A DNA stretch of 64,000 nucleotides, from NCBI GenBank assembly GCA_963817015.1, contig CAWFMV010000007.1, forward strand, positions 558,001-622,000, given 5' to 3'. Each line of letters opens with the position of its first letter. The stretch's first letter is position 1. This document shows positions 44,292-52,723 of this stretch, in pieces. Both the position numbers and the translations under genes were made by a program. Source of the DNA: VAZQ01 sp963817015. Its GTDB lineage: Bacteria; Pseudomonadota; Alphaproteobacteria; Rhizobiales; Xanthobacteraceae. The notes below the pieces were generated by a model. That model did not search any database. It saw only the letters and a list, made by a program, of their open reading frames with translations, and was not told where the DNA came from.

Positions 44292-45278
44292 ATGTCGCTC
44301 GACGCTGATTTCATTGTCGATCGTCGCCGGATGCGGCGGAAGCTGACGTTCTGGCGGGTGTTCGCGGTGCTGTTCGCCATCTGCGCTGTCATAGCGGCTG
44401 GCATGGCGGTGCGGGCGCAGGGCCCAAGCGTGCTGGCCGGGGCCACCGGGGCCTCGATCGCGCGCATTACCATCACGGGCCTGATCCGGACCGATCGCGA
44501 GCGGGTCGAGGCGCTGGAGCGGCTGGCGAAGTCGCCCGCAAAGGCGGTGATCGTTCACATCAACAGCCCGGGCGGAACCACGTCAGGGTCCGAGGAGCTG
44601 CACGATTCGCTCATGCGGCTCAGGGACGAGAAGCCGACCGTGGTCGTGGTCGACGGCCTGGCGGCGTCGGGCGGCTACATCGCGGCGCTCGGTTCCGATC
44701 ACATCGTGGCCGGCGAGACTTCGCTTGTCGGCTCGATCGGCGTCATCTTCCAGTTCCCCAACTTCGGCGAGGCGCTGAAGACGCTGGGCATCAGGATGGA
44801 GGAGATCAAGTCCTCCCCGCTCAAGGCTGCGCCGAACGGCTTCGAGCCAACGAGCCCCGAGGCCCGCGCCGCCATCGAGGCGATTGTGGCGGACTCCTAC
44901 GCCTGGTTTCGCAACCTGGTGAAAACTCGCCGCGGACTCGACGATGCGGCGCTTGATCGGGTCGCGGATGGGCGTGTGTTCACCGGCCGCCAGGGCGTCG
45001 GATTGAAGCTCGTCGATGAGCTTGGCGACGAACGAGCCGCCGTGGCGTGGCTTGCCAAGGAAAAGAACATCGACCCCAAGACGCCGGTGCGTGATTATAG
45101 GCTGCGCGACCGGTTCAGCGATCTGCCGTTCCTGCACACCACCGCGGTGGTGACGCTCGAGGCACTCGGGCTCGGATCGTTTGCGCGTCGTATCGAGGAG
45201 TCAGGCGCCCTGCAGGCGATCGAGCGACTAAATCTTGACGGTCTCTTGGCGCTTTGGCACCCTCAAGCCGCGAACTGA
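44292..45278 (+). CDS. sppA: Signal peptide peptidase SppA
   Basis: Membrane-bound S49 serine protease that degrades cleaved signal peptides. ATG at 44292 (MSLDADFIVDRRRMRRKL) precedes one membrane span (FAVLFAICAVIAAGMAVRA). The catalytic serine is in DGLAASGGYIAAL and the lysine in EEIKSSPLKAAPNGFEPTS; NSPGGTTSGSEEL is the family motif. About 328 residues, the short single-domain form. Between rpsA and ihfB as in relatives. Confidence 0.95.
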   Translation: MSLDADFIVDRRRMRRKLTFWRVFAVLFAICAVIAAGMAVRAQGPSVLAGATGASIARITITGLIRTDRERVEALERLAKSPAKAVIVHINSPGGTTSGSEELHDSLMRLRDEKPTVVVVDGLAASGGYIAALGSDHIVAGETSLVGSIGVIFQFPNFGEALKTLGIRMEEIKSSPLKAAPNGFEPTSPEARAAIEAIVADSYAWFRNLVKTRRGLDDAALDRVADGRVFTGRQGVGLKLVDELGDERAAVAWLAKEKNIDPKTPVRDYRLRDRFSDLPFLHTTAVVTLEALGLGSFARRIEESGALQAIERLNLDGLLALWHPQAAN

Positions 45279-45419
45279 TCTATCGTCTTTGCTTTCGGTG
45301 CTCGTGTTGAGCGTTTCAGGTCCGGCCGTTTGCTGCCGCTGAGGCAGCGAACGGTGACGGCTGAGGCATCAGCTTTGCGGCGGGAGCCGGCAAGACGCGA
45401 CGCAGGGGATGGCGGCACG

Positions 45420-45725
45420 ATGATCAAATCCGAGCTGGTGCAACGCATTGCTTCACAGAACCCGCACCTTTATCAGCGGGACGTGGAGAACATCGTCAAC
45501 GCTATACTCGGTGAGATCGTGGCCGCCATGGCGCGCGGCGACCGGGTCGAGCTGCGCGGCTTCGGCGCCTTCTCGGTCAAGAATCGCCCCGCCCGGATGG
45601 GGCGCAATCCGCGTACCGGCGCCCATGTCTCGGTCGAGAAGAAATCGGTGCCGTTCTTCAAGACCGGCAAGGAAATGCGCGAGCGGCTGAACCGCCCCGC
45701 CGAAGCACCGCCGCAACAGGGGTGA
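45420..45725 (+). CDS. ihfB: Integration host factor beta subunit
   Basis: DNA-bending HU-family protein that works as a heterodimer with IhfA, and often assists sigma-54 promoters. 101 residues: MIKSELVQRIASQNPHLYQR, arm region GFGAFSVKNRPARMGRNPRT, end in Pro/Gln-rich tail. ATG at 45420 matches the family start. Confidence 0.96.
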   Translation: MIKSELVQRIASQNPHLYQRDVENIVNAILGEIVAAMARGDRVELRGFGAFSVKNRPARMGRNPRTGAHVSVEKKSVPFFKTGKEMRERLNRPAEAPPQQG

Positions 45726-45838
45726 TGTCGCGCTGTTTGCGTTGACGTGCGTGTAGCCGGGCGAACGTCTGAGCCGTTGCACAAGTGCGCCCATGAGTGC
45801 GCATATGTCCGCGCGGCTGTGACCAGGAGCGAGGTCGC

Positions 45839-46204
45839 ATGATCCAGAAGCTCATCTCGGCGCTGATCCTGGCCCCGCTCGCGATCCTGTTTGTTGTGTT
45901 CGCGGTCGCGAACCGGCAGACCGTCGTGGTCTCGTTCGACCCGTTCGACCAGGTGCAACCGATGCTGGCGGTCGGGATGCCCCTGTTTGCCTTGATCCTG
46001 CTTCTGGTCGTCGGCGGCGTCATCATCGGGGGTGTCGCGGCCTGGCTCGGGCAGGGCAAGTGGCGCTGGCGAGCCCGCCATTTCGAGTCCGAGGTGTACA
46101 CGCTGCGGGGCGAGCTGGATGCGCTCCGGCGCCACGGCGCCCCGATCGAGCGGCGTTCAGGCATTGACGCGCCGCGGCTGACCATCCCGCCCCCCGCCGC
46201 CTGA
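45839..46204 (+). CDS. lapA: LapA family inner-membrane protein (DUF1049)
   Basis: Small membrane protein of 121 residues with two spans (ILAPLAILFVVFAVANRQTV and ALILLLVVGGVIIGGVAAWL) and a cytoplasmic helical tail (ARHFESEVYTLRGELDALRR). Related to E. coli LapA, which accompanies LPS-assembly protein LapB; its role here is unknown. ATG at 45839 follows AGGAGCGAGGTCGC. Next to ihfB and trpF. Confidence 0.88.
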   Translation: MIQKLISALILAPLAILFVVFAVANRQTVVVSFDPFDQVQPMLAVGMPLFALILLLVVGGVIIGGVAAWLGQGKWRWRARHFESEVYTLRGELDALRRHGAPIERRSGIDAPRLTIPPPAA

Positions 46205-46308
46205 CCCATCGGCCAAAGATCGGGCCAATGATCGGCAGAGGATCGGCCAAGGACAAGACAAATATCCATGGGCGTTGTAGAACCGCGTCTCGTCGAGACG
46301 AGGGCTTG

Positions 46309-46986
46309 ATGCCGTTATTGATCAAGATTTGCGGGCTGAGCACCCCGGAGGCGCTGGATGCGGCGCTTGAGGCGGGGGCGGATGCGGTCGGCTTCGTGTT
46401 CTTTCCGCCGTCGCCGCGTCACCTCGGCTTCGAGGCGGCCCGCGCGCTTGCGCCGCGCGTGCGTGACCGCGCCCTCAAGGTTGCGCTCGCGGTCGACGCG
46501 GCCGACGACTGGCTGGCTACCGTGATCGACGCGCTGCAGCCCGACATGCTGCAGCTGCACGGCAAGGAGACGCGTGATCGCGTGGTGACGGTGCGCACCC
46601 GGTTCGGGCTGCCGGTAATCAAGGCGCTGCCGATCGCGGAGCGCGCCGATCTGGCGCCGATCAGGCAATATGCGAGCGTCGCGGATCGCCTTCTGTTCGA
46701 CGCCCGCGCGCCGCGCACGGCCACGCGGCCGGGCGGTCTCGGCAAGAGCTTTGACTGGCGGCTCCTTGAGGGCGTCGATCCGGGCGTTCCGTTCCTGCTC
46801 TCCGGCGGCCTCGATGCCAGCAACGTCGCCGAGGCGCTGCGTATCACGTCGGCGCCTGGCGTCGATGTCTCCTCGGGGGTCGAGCGGGCACCGGGCGAGA
46901 AGGATCCCGACAAGATCCGCGCCTTTGTCCGTGCCGCCCGCAACGCCGCCAAGGCGAGCGAGCGTCGCGTCGCGAGCGGCTCATGA
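46309..46986 (+). CDS. trpF: Phosphoribosylanthranilate isomerase
   Basis: TIM-barrel enzyme of tryptophan synthesis converting phosphoribosylanthranilate to CdRP. ATG at 46309 gives MPLLIKICGLSTPEALDAAL with the catalytic Cys in KICGL; ADAVGFVFFPPSPRHL, LQLHGKE and FLLSGGLDASNVAEAL follow, then GVDVSSGVERAPGEKD. 225 residues. ATGA overlap with trpB gives coupling. Confidence 0.96.
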   Translation: MPLLIKICGLSTPEALDAALEAGADAVGFVFFPPSPRHLGFEAARALAPRVRDRALKVALAVDAADDWLATVIDALQPDMLQLHGKETRDRVVTVRTRFGLPVIKALPIAERADLAPIRQYASVADRLLFDARAPRTATRPGGLGKSFDWRLLEGVDPGVPFLLSGGLDASNVAEALRITSAPGVDVSSGVERAPGEKDPDKIRAFVRAARNAAKASERRVASGS

Positions 46987-48207
46987 CCGTCCAGAGCAAG
47001 CCCAATTCGTTCCGGACCGGTCCCGACGAACGCGGACATTTCGGCAACTATGGCGGCCGCTTCGTCGCCGAGACGCTGATGCCGCTCATCCTCGAGCTTG
47101 AAGCAGCCTATGCGGCGGCGAAGCAGGATCCGGCTTTCAAGAAAGAGATGGACGGCTATCTCGCCGACTATGTGGGCCGTCCGTCACCTCTCTATTTTGC
47201 CGAGCGCCTGACCGCGCATTTCGGCGGCGCCAAGGTCTATCTCAAGCGCGAGGACCTCAATCACACCGGCGCCCACAAGGTGAACAATGTGCTTGGCCAG
47301 ATCATGCTGGCACGCCGGATGGGCAAGCCGCGGGTGATCGCCGAGACCGGCGCCGGCATGCATGGCGTTGCGACCGCGACCCTGTGCGCCAAGTTCGGGC
47401 TCGAATGCATCGTCTACATGGGCTCGGTCGATGTCGCGCGCCAGCAGCCGAACGTGCTGCGCATGAAGGCCCTGGGCGCGACTGTGCGGCCGGTCGAGTT
47501 CGGGCTCGAAGACGCTCAAGGATGCGATGAACGAGGCGCTGCGCGACTGGGTCAGCAACGTCGCCAACACGTTCTATTGCATCGGTACGGTCGCGGGCCC
47601 GCATCCCTATCCGATGATGGTGCGCGACTTCCAGTCGGTGATCGGCGACGAGGTGCGCGTGCAGATGCAGAAGGCCGAAGGGCGCCTGCCGGATTCGCTC
47701 ATCGCCTGCATCGGCGGCGGCTCGAATGCCATGGGGCTGTTCTTCCCGTTCCTCGACGACACCGAGATCGAGATCTACGGCGTCGAGGCGGCCGGTCACG
47801 GTCTCAAGTCGGGCCAGCACGCGGCCTCGCTCGCGGGCGGCAAGCCCGGCGTGCTGCACGGCAACCGTACCTATCTCTTGATGGACGGCGACGGTCAGAT
47901 CAATGAGGCGCACTCGATCTCGGCCGGGCTCGACTATCCGGGCATTGGTCCCGAGCACGCCTGGCTGCACGACGTCGGCCGCGTCAAATATCTGTCGGCC
48001 ACCGACAAGGAGGCGCTGGCGGCATTCCAGCTCTGTTCGCGGCTTGAAGGCATCATTCCGGCGCTTGAACCCGCGCACGCGCTTGCGCGCGTGGCCGATC
48101 TCGCGCCGAAAATGCCGAAGGATCACCTCATGGTGGTCAACCTGTCGGGCCGTGGTGACAAGGATCTCGCCAGCGTTGCCGAGTATCTGGAGCGGCACGG
48201 CGGATGA
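46983..48207 (+). CDS. trpB: Tryptophan synthase beta chain (one frame break)
   Basis: PLP enzyme joining indole and serine. MTVQSKPNSFRTGPDERGHF leads to YGGRFVAETLMPLILELE, the PLP lysine in HTGAHKVNN, and the phosphate loop GGGSNAMG. The frame shifts near 47508: VEFG continues as SKTLKDAMNEALRDWVSNVA, so a single extra base is likely. About 407 codons, normal. The partner trpA lies 745 bp downstream, separated by a small membrane-protein gene and a DUF559 gene, which is unusual for this operon. Confidence 0.93.
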
Positions 48208-48216
48208 CTGTGTCTT

Positions 48217-48447
48217 GTGCTTGGAGCGTGCGTGTTCGATCGGCAGAAAATCACGGGCTGGATTCTGGTCGTCGTCTCGACGGCCTTCATCCTGTATTTC
48301 CTCAAGGTGCGCCTGCTCGGCACCGGGCCGGTGCTCGAAAGGAAGGAATGGTTTCAGCTCATCGTCTCGATCGTTGTGCTGATGATCGGCACCATGAACG
48401 TTCGCCTCGCCACCCGGCGGGCGGAAAGAATGAAGGATCGTAAGTGA
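48217..48447 (+). CDS. Small two-span membrane protein
   Basis: Frame of up to 76 residues from GTG at 48217, with two hydrophobic spans (ITGWILVVVSTAFILYFLKV and FQLIVSIVVLMIGTMNV) and a basic tail. A second GTG at 48232 may be the true start (FDRQKITGW). It begins 9 bp after trpB and should be on the same transcript. No family is recognised. Confidence 0.6.
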   Translation: MLGACVFDRQKITGWILVVVSTAFILYFLKVRLLGTGPVLERKEWFQLIVSIVVLMIGTMNVRLATRRAERMKDRK

Positions 48448-48477
48448 GCGGACGAAAGCGGTGCCACAAGCTCGGTC

Positions 48478-48530
48478 CACCTCTCCCCAACGGGGAGAGG
48501 TCGGCGCCAAAGGCGCCGGGTGAGGGGATT
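48478..48530. repeat. Palindromic repeat, family B, copy 1
   Basis: Two hairpins in series: cctctcccc aac ggggagagg, then cggcgcc aaa ggcgccg, ending ggtgaggggatt. Near-perfect inverted copy of 48878-48931. It ends exactly where the DUF559 stop codon begins. Confidence 0.85.
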
Positions 48531-48879
48531 CTATTGTCTTGGCCGCAGCGTTAGATCGATGAAAGCCAGAACGTCTTTGAGGTTATCGTACACGTCGACA
48601 TTCGAGACTTCTGATCACGTGGAATCCACATGATTCAAGCACGCGCGTGCGTTCCATGTCGTGCTGCAACTCTGCCTCTGTCGAGTGTGTCGCCCCATCG
48701 ACCTCGATAATGAGCTTTCCATCCAGTGTGACAAAGTCGACGATGTATTTGTCGATCTGGTGCTGGCGTCGGAATTTCCAGCTGGCAAGACGCCGGTTAC
48801 GCAAGGCGTACCAAAGAAGCGACTCGGCGCTTGTTTGCGAAGCGCGTAGTTGTCGTGCTTTCTTCTTGAACCGGTCCAT
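48531..48879 (-). CDS. DUF559 endonuclease-like protein inserted before trpA (one frame break)
   Basis: About 115-residue DUF559 protein, a small nuclease-like fold. ATG at 48879 gives MDRFKKKARQLRASQTSAES, then LLWYALRNRRLASWKFRRQH, YIVDFVTLDGKLIIEVDGAT and VLESCGFHVIR. The frame breaks near 48618; dropping one A restores VSNVDVYDNLKDVLAFIDLT, ending RPRQ with TAG at 48531. It runs against the trp genes. Its ends coincide with inverted copies of one palindromic repeat, so gene plus repeats form a compact unit of about 455 bp. Enzymatic activity is not shown for the family. Confidence 0.83.
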
Positions 48880-48931
48880 CCCCCTCACCCGGCGCCTTCG
48901 GCGCCGACCTCTCCCCGTTGGGGAGAGGTAT
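48878..48931. repeat. Palindromic repeat, family B, copy 2 (inverted)
   Basis: Reads ccccctcacccggcgcc, ttcg loop, ggcgccg, then acctctccccgttggggagaggt. Inverted counterpart of 48478-48530 with changes only in loops and one C. It overlaps the DUF559 start codon and ends about 20 bp before the trpA ATG. Confidence 0.85.
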
Positions 48932-48951
48932 ACCCGAGTTTGCCGCCCCGT

Positions 48952-49791
48952 ATGAGCACAACAAGGATCGACACCCGCTTTGCCGAACTGAAGGCGCAGG
49001 GCCGTGCCGCGCTGGTGACCTTCCTCACCGCTGGCGATCCCGACGGCGAGACGTCGCTCGCTCTGATCAAGGCGCTGCCGAAAGCGGGCGCCGACCTGAT
49101 CGAGCTCGGCATGCCGTTCACCGATCCGATGGCGGATGGCCCGGCGGTCCAGGCTTCGTCGCAGCGCGCGCTGAAGGCCGGGCAGACCATGAAGAAGACG
49201 CTCGCGATGGTGCGCACGTTTCGCAAAGTCGACGACGCGACCCCGATCGTGCTGATGGGCTACTACAATCCGATCTACGTCTTTGGTGTCGAGCGCTTCC
49301 TCACCGATGCGAAGGCTGCGGGTGTCGACGGGCTGATCGTGGTCGATTTGCCACCCGAGGAGGACGCGGAGCTGTGCCTGCCGGCGCTCAAGGCAGGGCT
49401 GAGTTTCATCCGGCTTGCGACTCCGACCACCGACGACCGGCGGTTGCCGGCCGTGCTCGCGAACACGTCGGGCTTTGTCTACTACGTATCGATCACCGGC
49501 GTGACCGGCACCGCGGTGCCTGATGCCACCAAGGTCAGCGGCGCGGTCGAACGCATCAAGCGCCATACCGCGCTGCCAGTCGCAGTCGGCTTCGGCGTGC
49601 GTACCGCCGCGCATGCGCGCGCCATCGCCAAAGGCGCGGACGGAGTCGTGGTTGGCTCGGCGCTGGTCGACGCGCTCAAGGCAAGCCTCGACAAGAACGG
49701 CAAGGCCACCCGCAAGAGCGTGAAGGCGGTGACCGATCTGGTCACGGACCTTGCCGATGGAATTCGCGACGCCCATCGGGCGGCGGTCTAG
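48952..49791 (+). CDS. trpA: Tryptophan synthase alpha chain
   Basis: Cleaves indole-3-glycerol phosphate to indole for TrpB. ATG at 48952 (MSTTRIDTRFAELKAQGRAA) leads to the catalytic Glu in DLIELGMPFTDPMADGP, catalytic Asp in GVDGLIVVDLPPEED, and the phosphate site VGFGVRT. 279 residues, normal. A repeat-flanked DUF559 gene separates it from trpB, so it may depend on readthrough or its own promoter. Confidence 0.96.
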   Translation: MSTTRIDTRFAELKAQGRAALVTFLTAGDPDGETSLALIKALPKAGADLIELGMPFTDPMADGPAVQASSQRALKAGQTMKKTLAMVRTFRKVDDATPIVLMGYYNPIYVFGVERFLTDAKAAGVDGLIVVDLPPEEDAELCLPALKAGLSFIRLATPTTDDRRLPAVLANTSGFVYYVSITGVTGTAVPDATKVSGAVERIKRHTALPVAVGFGVRTAAHARAIAKGADGVVVGSALVDALKASLDKNGKATRKSVKAVTDLVTDLADGIRDAHRAAV

Positions 49792-49903
49792 GCTCGTTTT
49801 CCTGCCTGAACTTTTCCACCGGCCCAAGGAAGCAACCACGGGAGGGTGTTTTTGCGGCCGGGCATTGTTACATTGTGATGACACGGATAATCACGGAACC
49901 CCG

Positions 49904-50821
49904 ATGAACTGGATATCCAACGTCGTCCGGCCAAAGATTTGCAGCTTCCTCAATCGCCGCGATACGCCGGAGAACCTCTGGATCAAGTGCCCGGAAACCG
50001 GGCAGCTGGTGTTCTACAAGGACGTCGAGGCTAATTCGTTCGTCATTCCGGGCTCCGAGTACCACATGCGCATGGGCGCCACTGCGCGCATGAAGTCGAT
50101 GTTCGACAACGAGACCTGGTTTGATATTGCGGTACCGGCGGTGCCAATCGATCCGCTGAAGTTCCGCGACGAGCGCCGCTACTCCGATCGGCTGCGCGAT
50201 GCCCGCAACAAGACCGGCACCACTGATGCGGTGAAGCTCGGCTACGGCAAGCTCGACGGGCTGCCGGTCGTGATCGCGGTGCAGGATTTTGATTTCATGG
50301 GCGGCTCGCTCGGCATGGCGGCGGGCGAAGCGGTGATCAAGGGTCTCGAAACAGCCGTCGCCAAGAGCACGCCCTTCATCATGTTCGCGGCGTCGGGCGG
50401 TGCGCGCATGCAGGAGGGTATCCTGTCACTCATGCAGCTACCGCGCACGACGGTTGCGGTGCAGATGCTGCGCGAGGCCGGCAAGCCCTATATCGTGGTG
50501 CTGACCAATCCAACCACCGGCGGCGTGACGGCGTCCTACGCCATGCTGGGCGATGTGCAGATCGCGGAGCCGGGCGCGCTGGTCGGCTTTGCGGGCCCAC
50601 GCGTGATCGAGCAGACCATTCGCGAGAAGCTGCCGGAAGGCTTCCAACGCGCCGAATATCTGCGCGAGCACGGCATGGTGGATATGGTCGTGCATCGCCG
50701 CCAGTTGCGCGACACGATGTCCAATCTGTGCCGGCTGTTGACCAAGGCGCCTGCCGTGATGGCTGCGTCCGTACCCGAGCCATCAGCGGTCGAGAACCTG
50801 CCGGTGCCGGTTAACATGTAG
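49904..50821 (+). CDS. accD: Acetyl-CoA carboxylase carboxyltransferase beta subunit
   Basis: Transfers the carboxyl group from biotin to acetyl-CoA, first step of fatty-acid synthesis, with AccA. ATG at 49904 (MNWISNVVRPKICSFLNRRD). The crotonase-like core has FMGGSLGMAAGEAVIKGLE, SGGARMQEGILSLMQL and VLTNPTTGGVTASYAMLGD. The E. coli four-cysteine zinc ribbon is not present: only one Cys remains in WIKCPETGQLVF, as I recall for Rhizobiales homologues. 305 residues. Between trpA and folC. Confidence 0.95.
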   Translation: MNWISNVVRPKICSFLNRRDTPENLWIKCPETGQLVFYKDVEANSFVIPGSEYHMRMGATARMKSMFDNETWFDIAVPAVPIDPLKFRDERRYSDRLRDARNKTGTTDAVKLGYGKLDGLPVVIAVQDFDFMGGSLGMAAGEAVIKGLETAVAKSTPFIMFAASGGARMQEGILSLMQLPRTTVAVQMLREAGKPYIVVLTNPTTGGVTASYAMLGDVQIAEPGALVGFAGPRVIEQTIREKLPEGFQRAEYLREHGMVDMVVHRRQLRDTMSNLCRLLTKAPAVMAASVPEPSAVENLPVPVNM

Positions 50822-50822
50822 C

Positions 50823-50861
50823 GCGCGTCCTGGTAGCGCGTCCTGGTAGCGCGTCCTGGCA
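50823..50861. repeat. 13-bp tandem repeat between accD and folC
   Basis: Three direct copies of gcgcgtcctggta (50823-50835, 50836-50848, 50849-50861, the last ending ca). Probably slippage-prone; no function evident. Confidence 0.8.
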
Positions 50862-50948
50862 ACCTCAGTCGCGGTCCGCCGCATCCGACCGTCTTAAGCA
50901 AGCGACCGTCATCGGCGCGCCCGAGTTTTTCGAGTAGTCTAGCGCGTC

Positions 50949-52268
50949 ATGAGTTCGGTTGATTCCATTGTGGCGCGCCTGCTGACGCTTCATCCGAAGC
51001 GGATCGACTTGTCGCTCGAGCGGATGTGGCGCGTGCTCGGCGCGCTCGGCCATCCGGAGCGGCAGTTGCCGCCCGTCATCCATGTCGCGGGCACGAATGG
51101 CAAGGGCTCGACCGTCGCCTTCATGCGATCGATGCTCGAAGCGGCTGGCCGCCGTGTGCATGTCTATACCTCTCCGCATCTGGTGCGTTTCAACGAGCGC
51201 TTCCGGATAGGGAATGCCGGTGGCGGCGAGCTGGTCAGCGATGAGGCGCTCGCGGACGCGCTCTCGCAATGCGAGGTCGCCAATGGCTCGGCGCCGATCA
51301 CCGTGTTCGAGATCGAGACCGCGGCGGCGTTTGTGTTGTTCGCACGCCATCCTGCCGATGTGCTGCTGCTCGAGGTCGGGCTCGGCGGCAGGCTTGATGC
51401 AACCAATGTGGTGGAGCGGCCGCTTGTCACCGTGATCACGCCGGTCTCGCTCGACCACGCCGAGTTCCTGGGCGACAGCGTGGCGCTGGTCGCCGCCGAG
51501 AAGGCGGGCATCATCAAACGCGGCGTGCCGCTGATCGTGGCCACGCAGGCGCGCGAGGCGCTCAAGGTGATCGAGCGCCAAGCCGCGCGCCTGCAAGCGC
51601 CGATCAAGATCGCTGGAGAGAATTGGACCGCGACCGAGGAGCGCGGACGGCTCGTCTATCAGGACGAGGCCGGCCTGCTCGATCTTCCGGCGCCCAAGCT
51701 CTACGGCCGCCACCAGTTCGAGAACGCAGGGGCCGCCATCGCGGCGCTGCGGGCCGCGGACGGCTTGCAGTTGCCGCGCTCCGCATTCGAGATTGGTATC
51801 GCCAAGGCGGACTGGCCCGCGCGCATGCAGCGCTTGTCGCAAGGCACGTTGCTGCCGCTGCTGCCGGCCGGCAGCGAGCTGTGGCTCGACGGCGGCCACA
51901 ACGCGGACGGCGGGCGCGCCATCGCCAACGCGCTGGCGGATCTCGAGGAGCGTGTCTCGCGGCCTCTGGTGCTCGTGGTGGGGATGCTCGCCACGAAAGA
52001 CTGCTCGGCCTTTCTGAAAAACTTTGCCGGCCTCGCGCGCCGCATCATCGCGGTGCCGATTCCGCGGCAGGAGAAATCGCTGTCGGCGGAGGCGGTCGCG
52101 GCCGCCGCTCGCGCCATCGCGATCCCGTCCCAGGAAGCAGCCGACGTTGCGGCTGCGCTTTCGGCTATCCGTCAGCTCGAACTCGACGAGCCGCCCCGCG
52201 TGTTGATCACCGGCTCGCTCTATCTCGCCGGCGAAGTGCTGGCCGTGAACGGCACGCCGCCGACCTGA
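50949..52268 (+). CDS. folC: Bifunctional folylpolyglutamate synthase/dihydrofolate synthase
   Basis: Adds glutamate to dihydropteroate and to folates. 439-residue Mur-ligase-type enzyme: P-loop VAGTNGKGSTVAFMRSMLE, YTSPHLVRFNERFRI, LLEVGLGGRLDATNVV, SLDHAEFLGDSVALVAAEKA and C-terminal LWLDGGHNADGGRAIANAL. ATG at 50949. Convergent with trxA across a shared terminator hairpin. Confidence 0.95.
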   Translation: MSSVDSIVARLLTLHPKRIDLSLERMWRVLGALGHPERQLPPVIHVAGTNGKGSTVAFMRSMLEAAGRRVHVYTSPHLVRFNERFRIGNAGGGELVSDEALADALSQCEVANGSAPITVFEIETAAAFVLFARHPADVLLLEVGLGGRLDATNVVERPLVTVITPVSLDHAEFLGDSVALVAAEKAGIIKRGVPLIVATQAREALKVIERQAARLQAPIKIAGENWTATEERGRLVYQDEAGLLDLPAPKLYGRHQFENAGAAIAALRAADGLQLPRSAFEIGIAKADWPARMQRLSQGTLLPLLPAGSELWLDGGHNADGGRAIANALADLEERVSRPLVLVVGMLATKDCSAFLKNFAGLARRIIAVPIPRQEKSLSAEAVAAAARAIAIPSQEAADVAAALSAIRQLELDEPPRVLITGSLYLAGEVLAVNGTPPT

Positions 52269-52279
52269 GCACCACAAAC

Positions 52280-52309
52280 AAAACGGCCGACCTTTCGGCC
52301 GGCCGTTTT
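52280..52309. terminator. Bidirectional terminator between folC and trxA
   Basis: Perfect 10-bp stem aaaacggccg / cggccgtttt with a 10-base loop. The A-run and T-run at its ends give a U-tract on either strand, so it can end both convergent transcripts. Confidence 0.85.
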
Positions 52310-52331
52310 CAAGTGACTGGTGGTGCGCCGT

Positions 52332-52652
52332 TTAGACCGACGCAGTGATCCACTGCTCGAGCTTCTGCTTGGGCGCCGCGCCGATCTGGCGGGAGGCCAT
52401 CTGTCCGTTCTTGAAGATCATCAGCGTCGGGATCGACTGGATCCCGTATTTGGTCGCGGTCGCCGGGCTCTCGTCGACATTGAGCTTGACGATCTTGACC
52501 TTGTCGCCGAGCGAGCCGGCGATCTCCTCGAGCGCGGGAGCGATCATGCGGCAGGGGCCGCACCACTCGGCCCAGAAATCAACCACCACAGGGCCCGAGG
52601 CCTTCAACACCTCGGACTCAAACGTCGTATCCGACACCTTGCCGACCGCCAT
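52332..52652 (-). CDS. trxA: Thioredoxin 1
   Basis: Cytoplasmic disulfide reductant. 106 residues, MAVGKVSDTTFESEVLKASG, active site WAEWCGPCRMIAP and cis-Pro IQSIPTLMIFKNG. ATG at 52652; an upstream in-frame extension is not conserved. It lies 72 bp downstream of addA on the same strand, the usual Rhizobiales linkage. Confidence 0.97.
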   Translation of the reverse strand: MAVGKVSDTTFESEVLKASGPVVVDFWAEWCGPCRMIAPALEEIAGSLGDKVKIVKLNVDESPATATKYGIQSIPTLMIFKNGQMASRQIGAAPKQKLEQWITASV

Positions 52653-52723
52653 GGGGCACCTCGTTGTTGTCGCGGCACGGCGCCGCAGATCGACGCCGAA
52701 CGTAGGAATGCCCCCGGCGCCCG

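Noticed and set aside
50823..50861. Considered as regulator binding repeats
   Set aside because: Three exact 13-bp copies without symmetry are better explained by replication slippage.
50865..52277. 470-codon open frame antisense to folC
   Set aside because: Low-complexity shadow; folC motifs on the plus strand explain the region fully.
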